From contig JANPIX010000006.1 of NCBI GenBank assembly GCA_031425195.1, positions 1 to 64,000 on the forward strand: a stretch of DNA of 64,000 nucleotides. The letters are read 5' to 3'. Under the pieces are notes generated by a model, which saw nothing but the letters and a program-made list of their open reading frames with translations, did not search any database and was not told the DNA's origin. This document shows positions 48,158-57,154 of the stretch, in pieces (the first letter of the stretch is position 1; every line of letters starts with the position of its first letter). A program made the translations under genes and the position numbers. Origin of the DNA: JANPIX01 sp031425195. Its GTDB lineage: Bacteria > Pseudomonadota > Alphaproteobacteria > Rhodobacterales > Rhodobacteraceae.

Positions 48158-49606
48158 ATGCGTTTCGTCACCCGTTCCGCCATTGCCCTGGGCCTGCTAA
48201 TCGCGACACTGGCCCTGCTTGTCGGGACGGGTTGGGTGATTTCCGATGCAATGCAGACACGTCTTGCGGGGGCCGAGCCGGCACGGCGTGCCGAAGAACG
48301 GGTGTTCACCACAAGCGTCATCCGCGTCGATCCGGGCAGCATCACGCCCAGCCTGACCGCCTATGGCGAAGTCAGGGCACGGCGCAGCGTGGAACTGCGC
48401 AGCCCCGGTTCAGGTACTGTCGTACGTCTTGCAGACAACTTTGAAGATGGGCGCGCGGTAACTGCCGGGCAGGTACTGATGGAACTTGACCCTGTTCCCG
48501 CCGCCACGACGCGTGACCTTGCCACAAGCGATCTTGTCCGTGCCGAAGCGGAACAGGCCGAGGCAACGCGCGCCTTGCAACTCGCGCGCGATGAACTGAC
48601 GGCGGCACAGGCGCAAGCGACACTGCGCCAGCAGGCCCTGACCCGCCAAAATGACCTTTTGGAACGGGGGGTCGGCTCTGAATCCGCCGTGGAAACGGCT
48701 GCCCTTGCCGCTTCTTCGGCCGATCAGGCGGTGCTGTCACGGCGTCAGGCATTAAGCCAGGCCGAAACGCAGGTGGCGCTGACCGCAACAGCGATGGCCC
48801 GGCAGCGCATCACTTTGGCCGAAGCGGAACGCGCCTTGGCCGACACCGTGCTGCGGGCCGAATTTGCGGGTGTGCTCAGCGGCATTTCATTATCGGCGGG
48901 CGGGCGTCTTTCGGCGGGGGAACGCATCGGTGATCTGATCGACCCAACGGCGCTTGAACTGTCATTCCGCGTGTCGACCACGCAGTTCGGGCAGCTTGTC
49001 GACGGACAGGGCAATCTTTTGCCCCTGCCGATCACGGCGGAACTGGAGGCGGGTAATGCGGCGCTGTCGGCGACGGGCCGGTTGTCGCGGGTTGGGGCGG
49101 CAGTGGGCGACGGCCAGACCGGCCGGTTGATCCACGCCGAACTGGACGGTGCCCCGGCCTTTCGTCCGGGGGATTTCGTGCTGGTGTCCGTGCAGGAACC
49201 GGCCCTTGAAAACGCGGCAATTCTGCCCGGCGCGGCATTGGGTGCAACCGGACAAGCGGTGTTGGTCGTCGCTCAGGACGACAGGCTGCGTGAACAGGAG
49301 GTAAAGGTTCTGCGCCGTCAGGGCGATGATGTGATCATCGAGGCGGCAGGACTGGACGGGCAGGATGTGGTGGCTGACTGGTCGCCGCTGCTTGGGTCCG
49401 GCATCAAGGTTCGCGTTGCGGGTGCACCGGACGACACTGCCAGTCTGGTGCCGGTAACAGCCGAACGCCGCGCCGCCCTGATCGCGGCAGTCGAGGCGGA
49501 TTCCACTTTGGCGGAGGCCGACCGCGACAGGCTTCTGGACCAACTGGCGCAGGATCAGGTGCCCGACAGTCTGCTCCGGCGGCTTGAAGAACGGGCGGGT
49601 GGATAA
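48158..49606 (+). CDS. RND efflux periplasmic adaptor (membrane fusion protein)
   Basis: 482-aa HlyD/AcrA-type adaptor linking an inner-membrane RND pump to an outer-membrane channel. One N-terminal helix (ALGLLIATLALLVGTGWVI) anchors or exports it; then a lipoyl half (ELRSPGSGTVVRL), a long helical hairpin rich in Ala/Gln/Arg (about residues 120-230), the second lipoyl half (LRAEFAGVLSGISLSAGGRLSAGE) and beta-barrel domains. ATG 48158 is chosen as GGAAAG stands seven bases before it; ATG 48125 is also in frame. Its stop overlaps the RND pump start (TAATG). Confidence 0.88.
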   Translation: MRFVTRSAIALGLLIATLALLVGTGWVISDAMQTRLAGAEPARRAEERVFTTSVIRVDPGSITPSLTAYGEVRARRSVELRSPGSGTVVRLADNFEDGRAVTAGQVLMELDPVPAATTRDLATSDLVRAEAEQAEATRALQLARDELTAAQAQATLRQQALTRQNDLLERGVGSESAVETAALAASSADQAVLSRRQALSQAETQVALTATAMARQRITLAEAERALADTVLRAEFAGVLSGISLSAGGRLSAGERIGDLIDPTALELSFRVSTTQFGQLVDGQGNLLPLPITAELEAGNAALSATGRLSRVGAAVGDGQTGRLIHAELDGAPAFRPGDFVLVSVQEPALENAAILPGAALGATGQAVLVVAQDDRLREQEVKVLRRQGDDVIIEAAGLDGQDVVADWSPLLGSGIKVRVAGAPDDTASLVPVTAERRAALIAAVEADSTLAEADRDRLLDQLAQDQVPDSLLRRLEERAGG

Positions 49607-52600
49607 TGGCCGACACCAGACGATTGCCCCGTGCGCGCGGCCTGATTGCCTATGTTACGCGCCACCGGACCTTGCCGAACCTGATCATGTTCCTGATGAT
49701 CGTGGCAGGGCTTGTCGCGATGAGCCGTATTCGCGCGCAGTACTTTCCCGACGTCGTTCAGGCCGAGGTGACGGTGCAGGTCGCATGGTCGGGTGCCGGG
49801 GCCGAAGACGTTGACCGTGCCATCGTGCAGGTTCTGGAACCGGCGCTGCTGACCGTTGATGGCGTGTCCGACATCGTGTCGCGCGCCAACGAAGGCAATG
49901 CGCGCATCACGCTGGAGTTTGAGCCGGGCCATGACCTTGGTCAGGCGACCGAAGATGTTCAGGCCGCCGTCGACGCCGCTTCTGGCTTGCCTGATGCCGC
50001 CGAAGAGCCCGTTGTAAGGCGCAGCGCCTGGCGTGATCAGGTGACGGATGTGGTCATCACAGGGCCGGTTTCCACGGATCAGCTTGGCCGTTTTGCGGAC
50101 GAATTCGTGGAACGCCTGTTTGCCGCCGGGATCACGCGAACAACCATTCAAGGTCTGGCCGCGCCGCAGATACTCGTGGAGGTGCCGACTGTCGCGTTGA
50201 TTCGCCATGATCTGACCATGTCCGACATCGCCGATGCCATCGCCGCCGAAACCCGCGCCGAACCGGCGGGCGAAGTGGGCGGGACGGCCCGCGTGCGCAG
50301 CGGCGACGCGGCACGTGGCCCGTCGGATATCGCCGCAATCGTGCTGCGATCCGCCCCGGACGGGACCAAGTTGACAGTGGGCGACGTGGCGACAGTCGTG
50401 ACCGAAGGGGTGGACAGGGGGCGCGCCTATTTCGTTGGCCCCAACCCTGCGATGACCGTCCGCGTGGACCGTGACGAAAACGGCGACGCCATCGACATGC
50501 AGGCCACCGTGGCCGAAGTCGCCGCCGCTTTGCAGCCCAGCCTGCCGCAAGGCGTCACGCTTGAACTGGTTCGAACACGGGCCGAACAGATAACCGACCG
50601 GCTTCAGTTTCTGCTGGAAGACGGGCTTGCCGGGTTGGGGCTTGTGGTGCTGGCGCTGTTCCTGTTCCTGAACGCCAAGGCGGCATTCTGGGTGGCGGCG
50701 GGGATTCCGATTTCCCTGCTGGCGGCGATTGCGGTGATGCATGTCACGGGCATGACGCTCAACATGATTTCAATGTTCGCGCTGATCCTGATGCTGGGGA
50801 TCGTGGTGGACGATGCCATCGTGGTGGCCGAACATGTGGATTATCGAACCCGCGTTCTGGGCGAAGCCCCGGTTGTCGCCGCGGAGCGGGCGGCGTCACG
50901 GATGGCTTTGCCGATTGTCGCGGCAAGCCTGACGACGATCATTGCCTTTGCCAGCCTTGTCACACTTGGCGGGCGATTCGGGGCGATCATCGCGGACATT
51001 CCATGGACGGTCATCATCGTGATGAGCGTGTCGCTGATCGAATGTTTCTTCATTCTGCCCGCCCACATGGCGAGTGCGGTCAAGGGGATCGGCACGCAGG
51101 CCTGGTATGACTGGCCGTCGCGCACCGTCTTGCGCGGGTTTGCGTGGTTTCAGATTCACATGGTTCGCCCGTTTATGAAACTGGCATTGCAGGGCCGCTA
51201 TGTCGTTGTTGCTGCGGCGATTTTCCTGTTGTCGACGCAGGTGGCGGTGTTCCTGCGCGGTGATCTGCCGTTCCGGTTTTTCAATGCGCCAGAACAGACA
51301 TCGGTGAACGGCAATTTTTCCATGCTGCCGGGGGCTGATCGGGATGACAGCGTGGCGATGCGGATCGAACTGCAGCGCGCCGTGGATGCGGTATCGGCGG
51401 TCTATCTGGCGCGGGACGGCGTGTCGCCGGTGACGTCGGTGATCACGCAGTTGGGTGGCGCCGCGGGGCCGGGACTGGCCGGGGCCGAGGGGAAGGACGC
51501 CGATCTTCTGGGTGGCATCGCCATCGAATTGATCGACCGCGATGCGCGCAGTTGGCCGTCCAGCGATTTCGTCCGTGACCTGCAGGACGAGGTGCGCCCG
51601 CATCCGATGATGGAGGAGCTGAGCTTTCGTGGCGGGCGGTTCGGGCCGGGCGGAAATGCCCTGTCGGTTGATCTGTCCGGGGCAGATGCCCCCACCCTGA
51701 AAGCCGCCGCCGAGGCGGTCAAAACCGCCCTTGCGACCTATCCCGAAGTGTCGGGGTTGGAGGATACTCTGGCCTTTGACAAGGAAGAGTTGATCCTGAC
51801 ACTTTCGCCGCAAGGTCAGGCACTTGGCTTTTCCATCGATACCCTTGGCCGTTCGCTCCGCGACATGCTGGGCGGTATCGAGGCGGCAAGTTTTCCCGAA
51901 GGCCCAAGATCGGCCACGATTCGTGTCGAACTGCCCGATACCGAACTGACGGCGGACTTTCTGGAGCGCACCCTGATGCGGGCCGGAGAGGGGGTTTATG
52001 TGCCGCTGGGCGACGTTGTGGAGGTGACGCAGCGGTCGGGATTTTCGTCGATCCGGCGCGAGAACGGGACGAGGGTGGTTACGGTTTCGGGGGATCTGAA
52101 CGAGGATGATCCTGCCCGCGCGGCAGAAGTGCAGCGGGCGCTGACGGAGGAGATTTTGCCCCGGATCACCGCCGATTTCGGGATAAATCAGCGGTTGTCG
52201 GGACTTGCAGCACAGCAATCGGAGTTTCTGGGCGATGCGGCCATCGGGCTGATCTTTGCGCTGGGCGGGATCTATCTGTGTCTGGCCTGGGTGTTTCAGC
52301 GGTGGCTGCAGCCGATTGTGGTGATGTCGGTTATCCCCTTTGGTCTGATCGGGGCGATCTGGGGCCATGTGCATTGGGACATGGCGCTGTCGCTGTTTTC
52401 GATTGTGGGGATGATTGGTATGACGGGAATTATCGTCAACGATTCCATTGTGTTGATCGACACGATCAACGATTATTCCCGCACCCGCGCCCTGCGGCCA
52501 GCGATCATTGACGCGGTGACGGACAGGCTTCGCGCCGTGATGCTGACCACGATGACGACGGTTTTCGGGCTTGCCCCCCTGCTGTATCAGCCGAGCGCGC

Positions 52601-52797
52601 AGGCGGAGTTTCTGAAACCCACGGTGATTTCGCTTGTCTATGGGTTGGCGGGGGGGATGTTGATCGTGCTGGTGGTGGTGCCGTCCATCGTGGCCATTCA
52701 GGGCGACATCGGGCAAAGTTGGCGGTCGCTTCGCCGGGCGATGGGGCGCACAGGGCGGCGCCGCCTGCGCCGGTATCTGACGAGCCGACAAGGGTAA
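49606..52797 (+). CDS. RND-family efflux transporter permease (AcrB/HAE1-like)
   Basis: 1063-aa inner-membrane pump with the two-fold RND layout: TM1, large periplasmic loop, TM2-6, repeat. The proton-relay acids in TM4 are Asp402-Asp403 (GIVVDDAIVVAEHV), as in AcrB. In TM10, where AcrB has Lys940, this protein has Asn945-Asp946 (GIIVNDSIVLID), a form seen in other members of the class. It is coupled to the adaptor by a TAATG overlap. No outer-membrane TolC gene is present nearby, so a shared channel is likely. The substrate is unknown. Confidence 0.9.
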   Translation: MADTRRLPRARGLIAYVTRHRTLPNLIMFLMIVAGLVAMSRIRAQYFPDVVQAEVTVQVAWSGAGAEDVDRAIVQVLEPALLTVDGVSDIVSRANEGNARITLEFEPGHDLGQATEDVQAAVDAASGLPDAAEEPVVRRSAWRDQVTDVVITGPVSTDQLGRFADEFVERLFAAGITRTTIQGLAAPQILVEVPTVALIRHDLTMSDIADAIAAETRAEPAGEVGGTARVRSGDAARGPSDIAAIVLRSAPDGTKLTVGDVATVVTEGVDRGRAYFVGPNPAMTVRVDRDENGDAIDMQATVAEVAAALQPSLPQGVTLELVRTRAEQITDRLQFLLEDGLAGLGLVVLALFLFLNAKAAFWVAAGIPISLLAAIAVMHVTGMTLNMISMFALILMLGIVVDDAIVVAEHVDYRTRVLGEAPVVAAERAASRMALPIVAASLTTIIAFASLVTLGGRFGAIIADIPWTVIIVMSVSLIECFFILPAHMASAVKGIGTQAWYDWPSRTVLRGFAWFQIHMVRPFMKLALQGRYVVVAAAIFLLSTQVAVFLRGDLPFRFFNAPEQTSVNGNFSMLPGADRDDSVAMRIELQRAVDAVSAVYLARDGVSPVTSVITQLGGAAGPGLAGAEGKDADLLGGIAIELIDRDARSWPSSDFVRDLQDEVRPHPMMEELSFRGGRFGPGGNALSVDLSGADAPTLKAAAEAVKTALATYPEVSGLEDTLAFDKEELILTLSPQGQALGFSIDTLGRSLRDMLGGIEAASFPEGPRSATIRVELPDTELTADFLERTLMRAGEGVYVPLGDVVEVTQRSGFSSIRRENGTRVVTVSGDLNEDDPARAAEVQRALTEEILPRITADFGINQRLSGLAAQQSEFLGDAAIGLIFALGGIYLCLAWVFQRWLQPIVVMSVIPFGLIGAIWGHVHWDMALSLFSIVGMIGMTGIIVNDSIVLIDTINDYSRTRALRPAIIDAVTDRLRAVMLTTMTTVFGLAPLLYQPSAQAEFLKPTVISLVYGLAGGMLIVLVVVPSIVAIQGDIGQSWRSLRRAMGRTGRRRLRRYLTSRQG

Positions 52798-52802
52798 GTC
52801 AG

Positions 52803-52863
52803 GTGTATGAGAGGCGTATGTTCCGCGTATGCGACGCGTATTCAAAGCGTATGTACGCGTGAT
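52803..52863. repeat. Five-copy 11-bp phased repeat
   Basis: GTGTATG (52803), GCGTATG (52814), GCGTATG (52825), GCGTATT (52836) and GCGTATG (52847) begin exactly 11 bp apart; a further GCGTGAT starts at 52857. The 4-bp spacers differ. The array fills the 69-bp gap between the convergent RND pump and DsbD-like genes. Such one-helical-turn spacing would present the motif on one face of the DNA. Function is not known. Confidence 0.8.
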
Positions 52864-52866
52864 TTG

Positions 52867-53676
52867 TCAGCCTGAGGGGCAGCCCAGTGCTTCTACCGCT
52901 GTGGGACCGGCAAGGACGGTCACGCGCACCCGGTCACGTTCGAACAGGAAGGGGCCGTTCTGATCGTTCACCATATCGACGGTGGCGACAAGCTGGTCGC
53001 CGCGCCGGACGGTCAGCGCCTCGCTGACCCAGACGCCGGATTGCTGACTTTCCAGAACCACGGTTTCGACAGCGCCAAGGGGTGGCATCGTCAGGCGGGC
53101 GGTGACGCGCAGACCGTCGTCGATGGGCGTCACGTCGCAGGCGAGTGACGTCAGGCCCGCCGCGCCTGCGTGACCGGGTTGATCGGCGAGCGCCTGTTCG
53201 ATGGCGTCATGGCGTGTGCCGCCGCGTGGCAGATCGGCCGGAAGGTCGGCTGAGACATTGATGGTGGCGGGCACACAGATGTCACTGCAGACACCCAGAT
53301 CGACCTGAAGGGCCACATGCACAGGCTGGCCCGGCGTTGCGGCAGAAACCTCGAACGGGAGGACCAGCCTGTCGTGATATCCGATGGTCAGCATGCCGCT
53401 TGTTTCGAACACTTCGGGCCGGGGCCAGTGCAGGCGGACGCCTGACACGTTGCGCGACCCTGCCCAGTCAAAGACCGGCGGGATGCCTGCATCGCCGGGT
53501 GCACGCCAGTAGGTTTTCCACCCCGGCGCAAGCCGCAGTTCCAGCGCCGCCATGTGGTTGCCATCTTCCATCCGCCAGCCGGGCAGGATTGTTGCCGTCA
53601 CCAGACCAGACGGCACTTCGCCCAGTGCGGGCATGGCAAGGGCGCAAAGCGCGGCACAAAGAAAGACCTGTTTCAT
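52867..53676 (-). CDS. Secreted DsbD N-terminal-domain-like protein
   Basis: 269-aa periplasmic protein with signal peptide MKQVFLCAALCALAMPALG. The body resembles the N-terminal, disulfide-exchanging domain of DsbD: LAPGWKTYWRAPGDAGIPPVFDW and the conserved DLGVCSDICVPA, whose two Cys form the redox pair. The transmembrane and thioredoxin domains of full DsbD are absent, so it would need a separate electron donor. ATG 53688 is also in frame. It is divergent from yqgE with 139 bp between starts. Confidence 0.8.
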   Translation of the reverse strand: MKQVFLCAALCALAMPALGEVPSGLVTATILPGWRMEDGNHMAALELRLAPGWKTYWRAPGDAGIPPVFDWAGSRNVSGVRLHWPRPEVFETSGMLTIGYHDRLVLPFEVSAATPGQPVHVALQVDLGVCSDICVPATINVSADLPADLPRGGTRHDAIEQALADQPGHAGAAGLTSLACDVTPIDDGLRVTARLTMPPLGAVETVVLESQQSGVWVSEALTVRRGDQLVATVDMVNDQNGPFLFERDRVRVTVLAGPTAVEALGCPSG

Positions 53677-53815
53677 GCCACACAGCATAGGCAGCCGCCC
53701 GCCGATGGAAAGTCACATTGAAGCGACATTCCGTGAATGCCGCACGGCCACGCAGTTTTCGGGTTGAGGATCGGGCCGCGCCGCGCCTAGATATGCGAAA
53801 CGAAAGGGTAAAGCG

Positions 53816-54373
53816 ATGGATCTGGCAGGTGCCTTGCTGATTGCGATGCCGGGCATGGCAGACCCCCGGTTCGACCATTCGGTCGTGCTGATCTGCGCCC
53901 ATTCCGCCGAAGGGTCGATGGGCATTGTCATCAACAAGCCGTCGGTTGATCTGAGTTTCGCAAGCCTGCTGGATCAGTTGAACATTCCCCGTTCGGAACA
54001 GGGCCGCGACATCCGCGTGCATGTCGGTGGGCCGGTGGAGCGGGGGCGGGGATTCGTGCTGCATACGCCTGACTACAGTGCGGGGCCTGCCACGATGCCG
54101 GTGCCCGGTGGTTACGGCATGACGGCGACACTGGATGTGTTGCAGGCATTGGCGCGGGGAGAGGGGCCAAGTCAGGCGCTGCTTGCGCTGGGCTATGCCG
54201 GGTGGGGGCCGGGGCAGATCGAGGCCGAGATTGGGCGCAACGACTGGTTGACGGCGACGCGGGCATCGACCGATCTCGTCTTTGCAGAGGCGGACACGGA
54301 CAAGTGGCGGATTGCGCTGCGCGAGTTGGGGGTTGATCCGGTGAGCCTGTCGAGCCGTTCGGGCCGCGCCTGA
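53816..54373 (+). CDS. YqgE/AlgH family protein
   Basis: 185-aa protein of the YqgE/AlgH (UPF0301/DUF179) family. DLAGALLIAMPGMADPRFDHSVVLICAHSAEGSMGIVINKP at the start and VHVGGPVERGRGFVLHT are the conserved blocks. The molecular role of the family is not settled. ATG 53816 follows AAAGGGTAAAG. It converges with gshA, 4 bp between stops. Confidence 0.9.
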   Translation: MDLAGALLIAMPGMADPRFDHSVVLICAHSAEGSMGIVINKPSVDLSFASLLDQLNIPRSEQGRDIRVHVGGPVERGRGFVLHTPDYSAGPATMPVPGGYGMTATLDVLQALARGEGPSQALLALGYAGWGPGQIEAEIGRNDWLTATRASTDLVFAEADTDKWRIALRELGVDPVSLSSRSGRA

Positions 54374-54377
54374 ACCG

Positions 54378-55724
54378 TCAGAGCGCCGCTTCGTCGTAGA
54401 TGCGGGTCAGGTCACCCGCCCATTCGCCATGGTATCGATCAAGCCAGCGGTCGGCCTGCACCTTTCCCGAGTCCAGATTGCGGGCAAGCGGGGCGAGCAA
54501 GACTTCTTCGCCCAGGCCCCGTGCGACGAGCCCTGCATGGCTGAGTGACAGGGCGCGGTCGGCCAGATCGCGCAGGCGGATGCCATCCGCCTGCGCTTCA
54601 AGCCCGCTGACCGATGCGGCGACGCGCAGGGCTTCGCGGGTGTCTGCCGTCAGCCCCTTGACCAGATCCCACGCGGCGTCGAGCGCGTTCTGATCGTACA
54701 TCAGGCCCACCCAGAAGGCGGGCAGCGCCACGATATGCCCGCGATCGCCGCAATCGGCCCCACGCATCTCGATGTATTTCTTGACCCGCGCCTCGGGGAA
54801 CACCGTGGTCATGTGATCGGCCCAATCTGACAGGGTGGGCTTTTCCCCCGGCAGGGCGGGCAGTTCGCCTTTGAGGAAATCGCGGAAGGATTGGCCCAGC
54901 GCGTTGATGTAATGCCCGTCGCGGTAGACGAAATACATCGGCACATCGAGAACCCAGTCGACATAGCGCTGGAACCCCATGCCATCTTCGAACGCGAAAG
55001 GCAGCATTCCGGTGCGGCTGTCGTCAAGCCCGCGCCAGATGCGCGAACGCCAGCTTTTGTGGCCGTTGAGCGCCCCGTCAAAGAACGGGCTGGAGGCGAA
55101 CAGGGCGGTGGCAACCGGCTGCAATGCCAGCGAGACGCGCAGTTTCTGCACCATGTCGGCCTCGGACGCGTAGTCGAGATTCACCTGCGTGGTGCAGGTG
55201 CGATACATCATCTGCGTGCCATGGGTGCCGACGCGGCCCATGTAATCGGTCATCAGGCGGTAGCGGCCTTTGGGCATCACGGGCATTTCGGCGGCGGTCC
55301 AGACCGGGGCCGCGCCGATGCCAAGAAAACGCACATTCATCGGGTCGGCGATGACGTTGACCTCGGCCAGATGATTGTCGAGTTCGGCGGCGGTTTCGTG
55401 CACCGACAGGAATGGCGCGCCTGAGAGTTCGAACTGGCCACCGGGTTCAAGGCTGACGTTGGCCCCGTTCCGGGTCAGGCCGATGATCTTGTCCTGTTCC
55501 ATCACGGGCTGCCAGCCGAACTGATCGCGCAGGCCTTCCATCAGCGCCTTGATGCTGCGCGGACCGTCATAGGGGAGCGGTTGGTGCGTGTCGGTCAGAA
55601 AGCCGAATTTTTCATGTTCGGTGCCCAGACGCCAGTCGGCCTTGGGTTTGTTGCCGCTTTCCATCATCTCGGCCAGTTGCTCGAACCGTTCGATCGGGCC
55701 ACCGCCGGACTGGGGAATTGACAT
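54378..55724 (-). CDS. gshA: Glutamate-cysteine ligase (proteobacterial/plant type)
   Basis: 448-aa ATP-dependent enzyme joining glutamate and cysteine, the first step of glutathione synthesis. It belongs to the GCS2-like alphaproteobacterial/plant group rather than the E. coli GshA type: WRLGTEHEKFGFL near residue 31, LEPGGQFELSGAP, and YMGRVGTHGTQMMYRTCTTQVNLDY are hallmark blocks. It follows a small membrane-protein gene and rsmE on the minus strand, an order typical of this group. Confidence 0.93.
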   Translation of the reverse strand: MSIPQSGGGPIERFEQLAEMMESGNKPKADWRLGTEHEKFGFLTDTHQPLPYDGPRSIKALMEGLRDQFGWQPVMEQDKIIGLTRNGANVSLEPGGQFELSGAPFLSVHETAAELDNHLAEVNVIADPMNVRFLGIGAAPVWTAAEMPVMPKGRYRLMTDYMGRVGTHGTQMMYRTCTTQVNLDYASEADMVQKLRVSLALQPVATALFASSPFFDGALNGHKSWRSRIWRGLDDSRTGMLPFAFEDGMGFQRYVDWVLDVPMYFVYRDGHYINALGQSFRDFLKGELPALPGEKPTLSDWADHMTTVFPEARVKKYIEMRGADCGDRGHIVALPAFWVGLMYDQNALDAAWDLVKGLTADTREALRVAASVSGLEAQADGIRLRDLADRALSLSHAGLVARGLGEEVLLAPLARNLDSGKVQADRWLDRYHGEWAGDLTRIYDEAAL

Positions 55725-55776
55725 GGAACGCTCCGTTCAGGGCAGGAATATCAGGCGGCAAGGGGTGGCCGTTTGA

Positions 55777-56361
55777 TCAGGCGCTGTCAAGGGCAGGCCG
55801 CAGCGACCGATGCCAAAGGATCGGGCCAAGGGCCGCGCGCGGGACGGCGGGCGCGATCTGCGTGCCGGTATCGGATGGGGCGTTGCGGTGGCTGGCGTCG
55901 GGCAGACCCACGGCATCGACAAGGGCGCGGGTGTCCATTCCGGGCAGGCTGGCAAAGGCGTCGAACAGGCGGTCGGCGCCTGACGCATCGACCGGAAGAA
56001 GAAGCGCCTGACCATCGCTTTGCTTCAACCGCCAGAAGCGCCGCCCTGCCATCCAGACAAGACGCAGTTCCGTCACATCGGCGAGCGAGACAAAGCCGCC
56101 GCCGTCGGGGCCGAAATAGCTTAGCTGTGCTTCATCGACATCAATGATTCCGGGGGCGTGGATGCCCTGACCAAAGCGCAGGCGACGCCGGGCCATGATG
56201 CCAAGGATAGTGGCAATGGCCACGACTGCCGCGCCGAAGGGGATGAGGACATAGCCACCCAGCCAGATGCACCACAGGCCGAACGCGCCAAAGCCCGTGG
56301 CAAACAGGATTTCACGCACGCGCCACAGGGCGGTTTGCACGTCGCGGCGGATCAATGGCAT
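55777..56361 (-). CDS. Hypothetical two-helix membrane protein
   Basis: 194-aa protein starting MPLIRRDVQTALWRVREIL. Two helices lie at about residues 20-60 (FATGFGAFGLWCIWLGGYVLI and AVVAIATILGIMA), followed by a soluble domain with YFGPDGGGFVSLADVTELRLVW, a pleckstrin-like or DUF2244-like look that I cannot place firmly. ATG 56361 is used; the frame continues upstream into rsmE but that part is antisense-like. It sits between rsmE (55 bp) and gshA (52 bp) on one strand and is probably co-transcribed. Confidence 0.65.
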   Translation of the reverse strand: MPLIRRDVQTALWRVREILFATGFGAFGLWCIWLGGYVLIPFGAAVVAIATILGIMARRRLRFGQGIHAPGIIDVDEAQLSYFGPDGGGFVSLADVTELRLVWMAGRRFWRLKQSDGQALLLPVDASGADRLFDAFASLPGMDTRALVDAVGLPDASHRNAPSDTGTQIAPAVPRAALGPILWHRSLRPALDSA

Positions 56362-56416
56362 GGCGGCACCTTGGGCGTTGACGCTGGGGCGGGGTGTTGG
56401 CGAGGGTGGTTCAGGA

Positions 56417-57142
56417 TCACTGCCAATCCCCCAACGCCGCCTGCCACAGGGTGATGGCCGCCACCGCCGCCGTATCGGCGCGCAGGATGCGGGGGCCGAG
56501 GCTGGCCTGCACGACCTGCGGCATGGCGGCAAGGCGGGTCTGTTCGCGTTCCGAGAACCCGCCTTCGGGGCCGATCAGGATGCCCCAGGGGCCGTGCGAC
56601 ATGCCCGCCAGCACCGTCGCCGCCCCGGTCAGATGTTCGTTGCACCACAGAAGGCGTCGATCCTGCGGCCAGGCGGCCAGCACCTTGTCGAGCGGTTGCA
56701 AATCATCGACCGGGGGGACAAAGGTGCCGCCGCATTGTTCGGCAGCCTCTACCGCGTGGGCCTGCAGGCGATCCTGGCGGATGCGTTCGGAATTGGTGTG
56801 CTGTGTCTGCACCGGCATGACCCGCGCGCAGCCAAGTTCCACCGCCTTTTCCACGATGAAATCGGTGCGCGCCTTTTTGATCGGCGCGAACAAAAGCCAC
56901 AGGTCGGGCGGCAGGCGCAGGGGGGCGGTCTGGGCGCGGGCGACAAGGATGCCGCCGCGTTTGCCCGCATCCGCCACGTCGGCGCGCCATTCGCCATCGC
57001 GGCCGTTGAACAGAAGGACGCCGTCGCCCACGCCCAGCCGCATCACGGAAAACAGGTAGTGCGCCTGATCCTGCGACAGGGCCACCGCTTGCCCATCGGC
57101 AAGCGGGTGTTCTACATAGAGACGGATCTTTGGCCCTGACAT
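56417..57142 (-). CDS. rsmE: 16S rRNA (uracil1498-N3)-methyltransferase
   Basis: 241-aa SPOUT methyltransferase that modifies U1498 of 16S rRNA. The N-terminal PUA-like part includes LYVEHPLADGQAVALSQDQAHYLFSVMRL; the knot region holds GILIGPEGGFSEREQ and LRADTAAVAAI. ATG 57142 is chosen; longer in-frame starts (57154, 57205) would overlap the divergent ubiA gene. The ubiA ATG is only 12 bp away on the other strand. Confidence 0.9.
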   Translation of the reverse strand: MSGPKIRLYVEHPLADGQAVALSQDQAHYLFSVMRLGVGDGVLLFNGRDGEWRADVADAGKRGGILVARAQTAPLRLPPDLWLLFAPIKKARTDFIVEKAVELGCARVMPVQTQHTNSERIRQDRLQAHAVEAAEQCGGTFVPPVDDLQPLDKVLAAWPQDRRLLWCNEHLTGAATVLAGMSHGPWGILIGPEGGFSEREQTRLAAMPQVVQASLGPRILRADTAAVAAITLWQAALGDWQ

Positions 57143-57154
57143 GAAACGCAACAT

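Noticed and set aside
50896..52845. 649-codon open frame antisense to the RND pump
   Set aside because: It mirrors the sense gene, has a Arg/His/Gln/Pro-rich composition, no recognisable motif, and arises from high GC at third positions.
52803..52863. CRISPR or plasmid-type iteron array
   Set aside because: Units of 11 bp with 4-bp variable parts are far too short for CRISPR, and no cas, rep or par gene is nearby.
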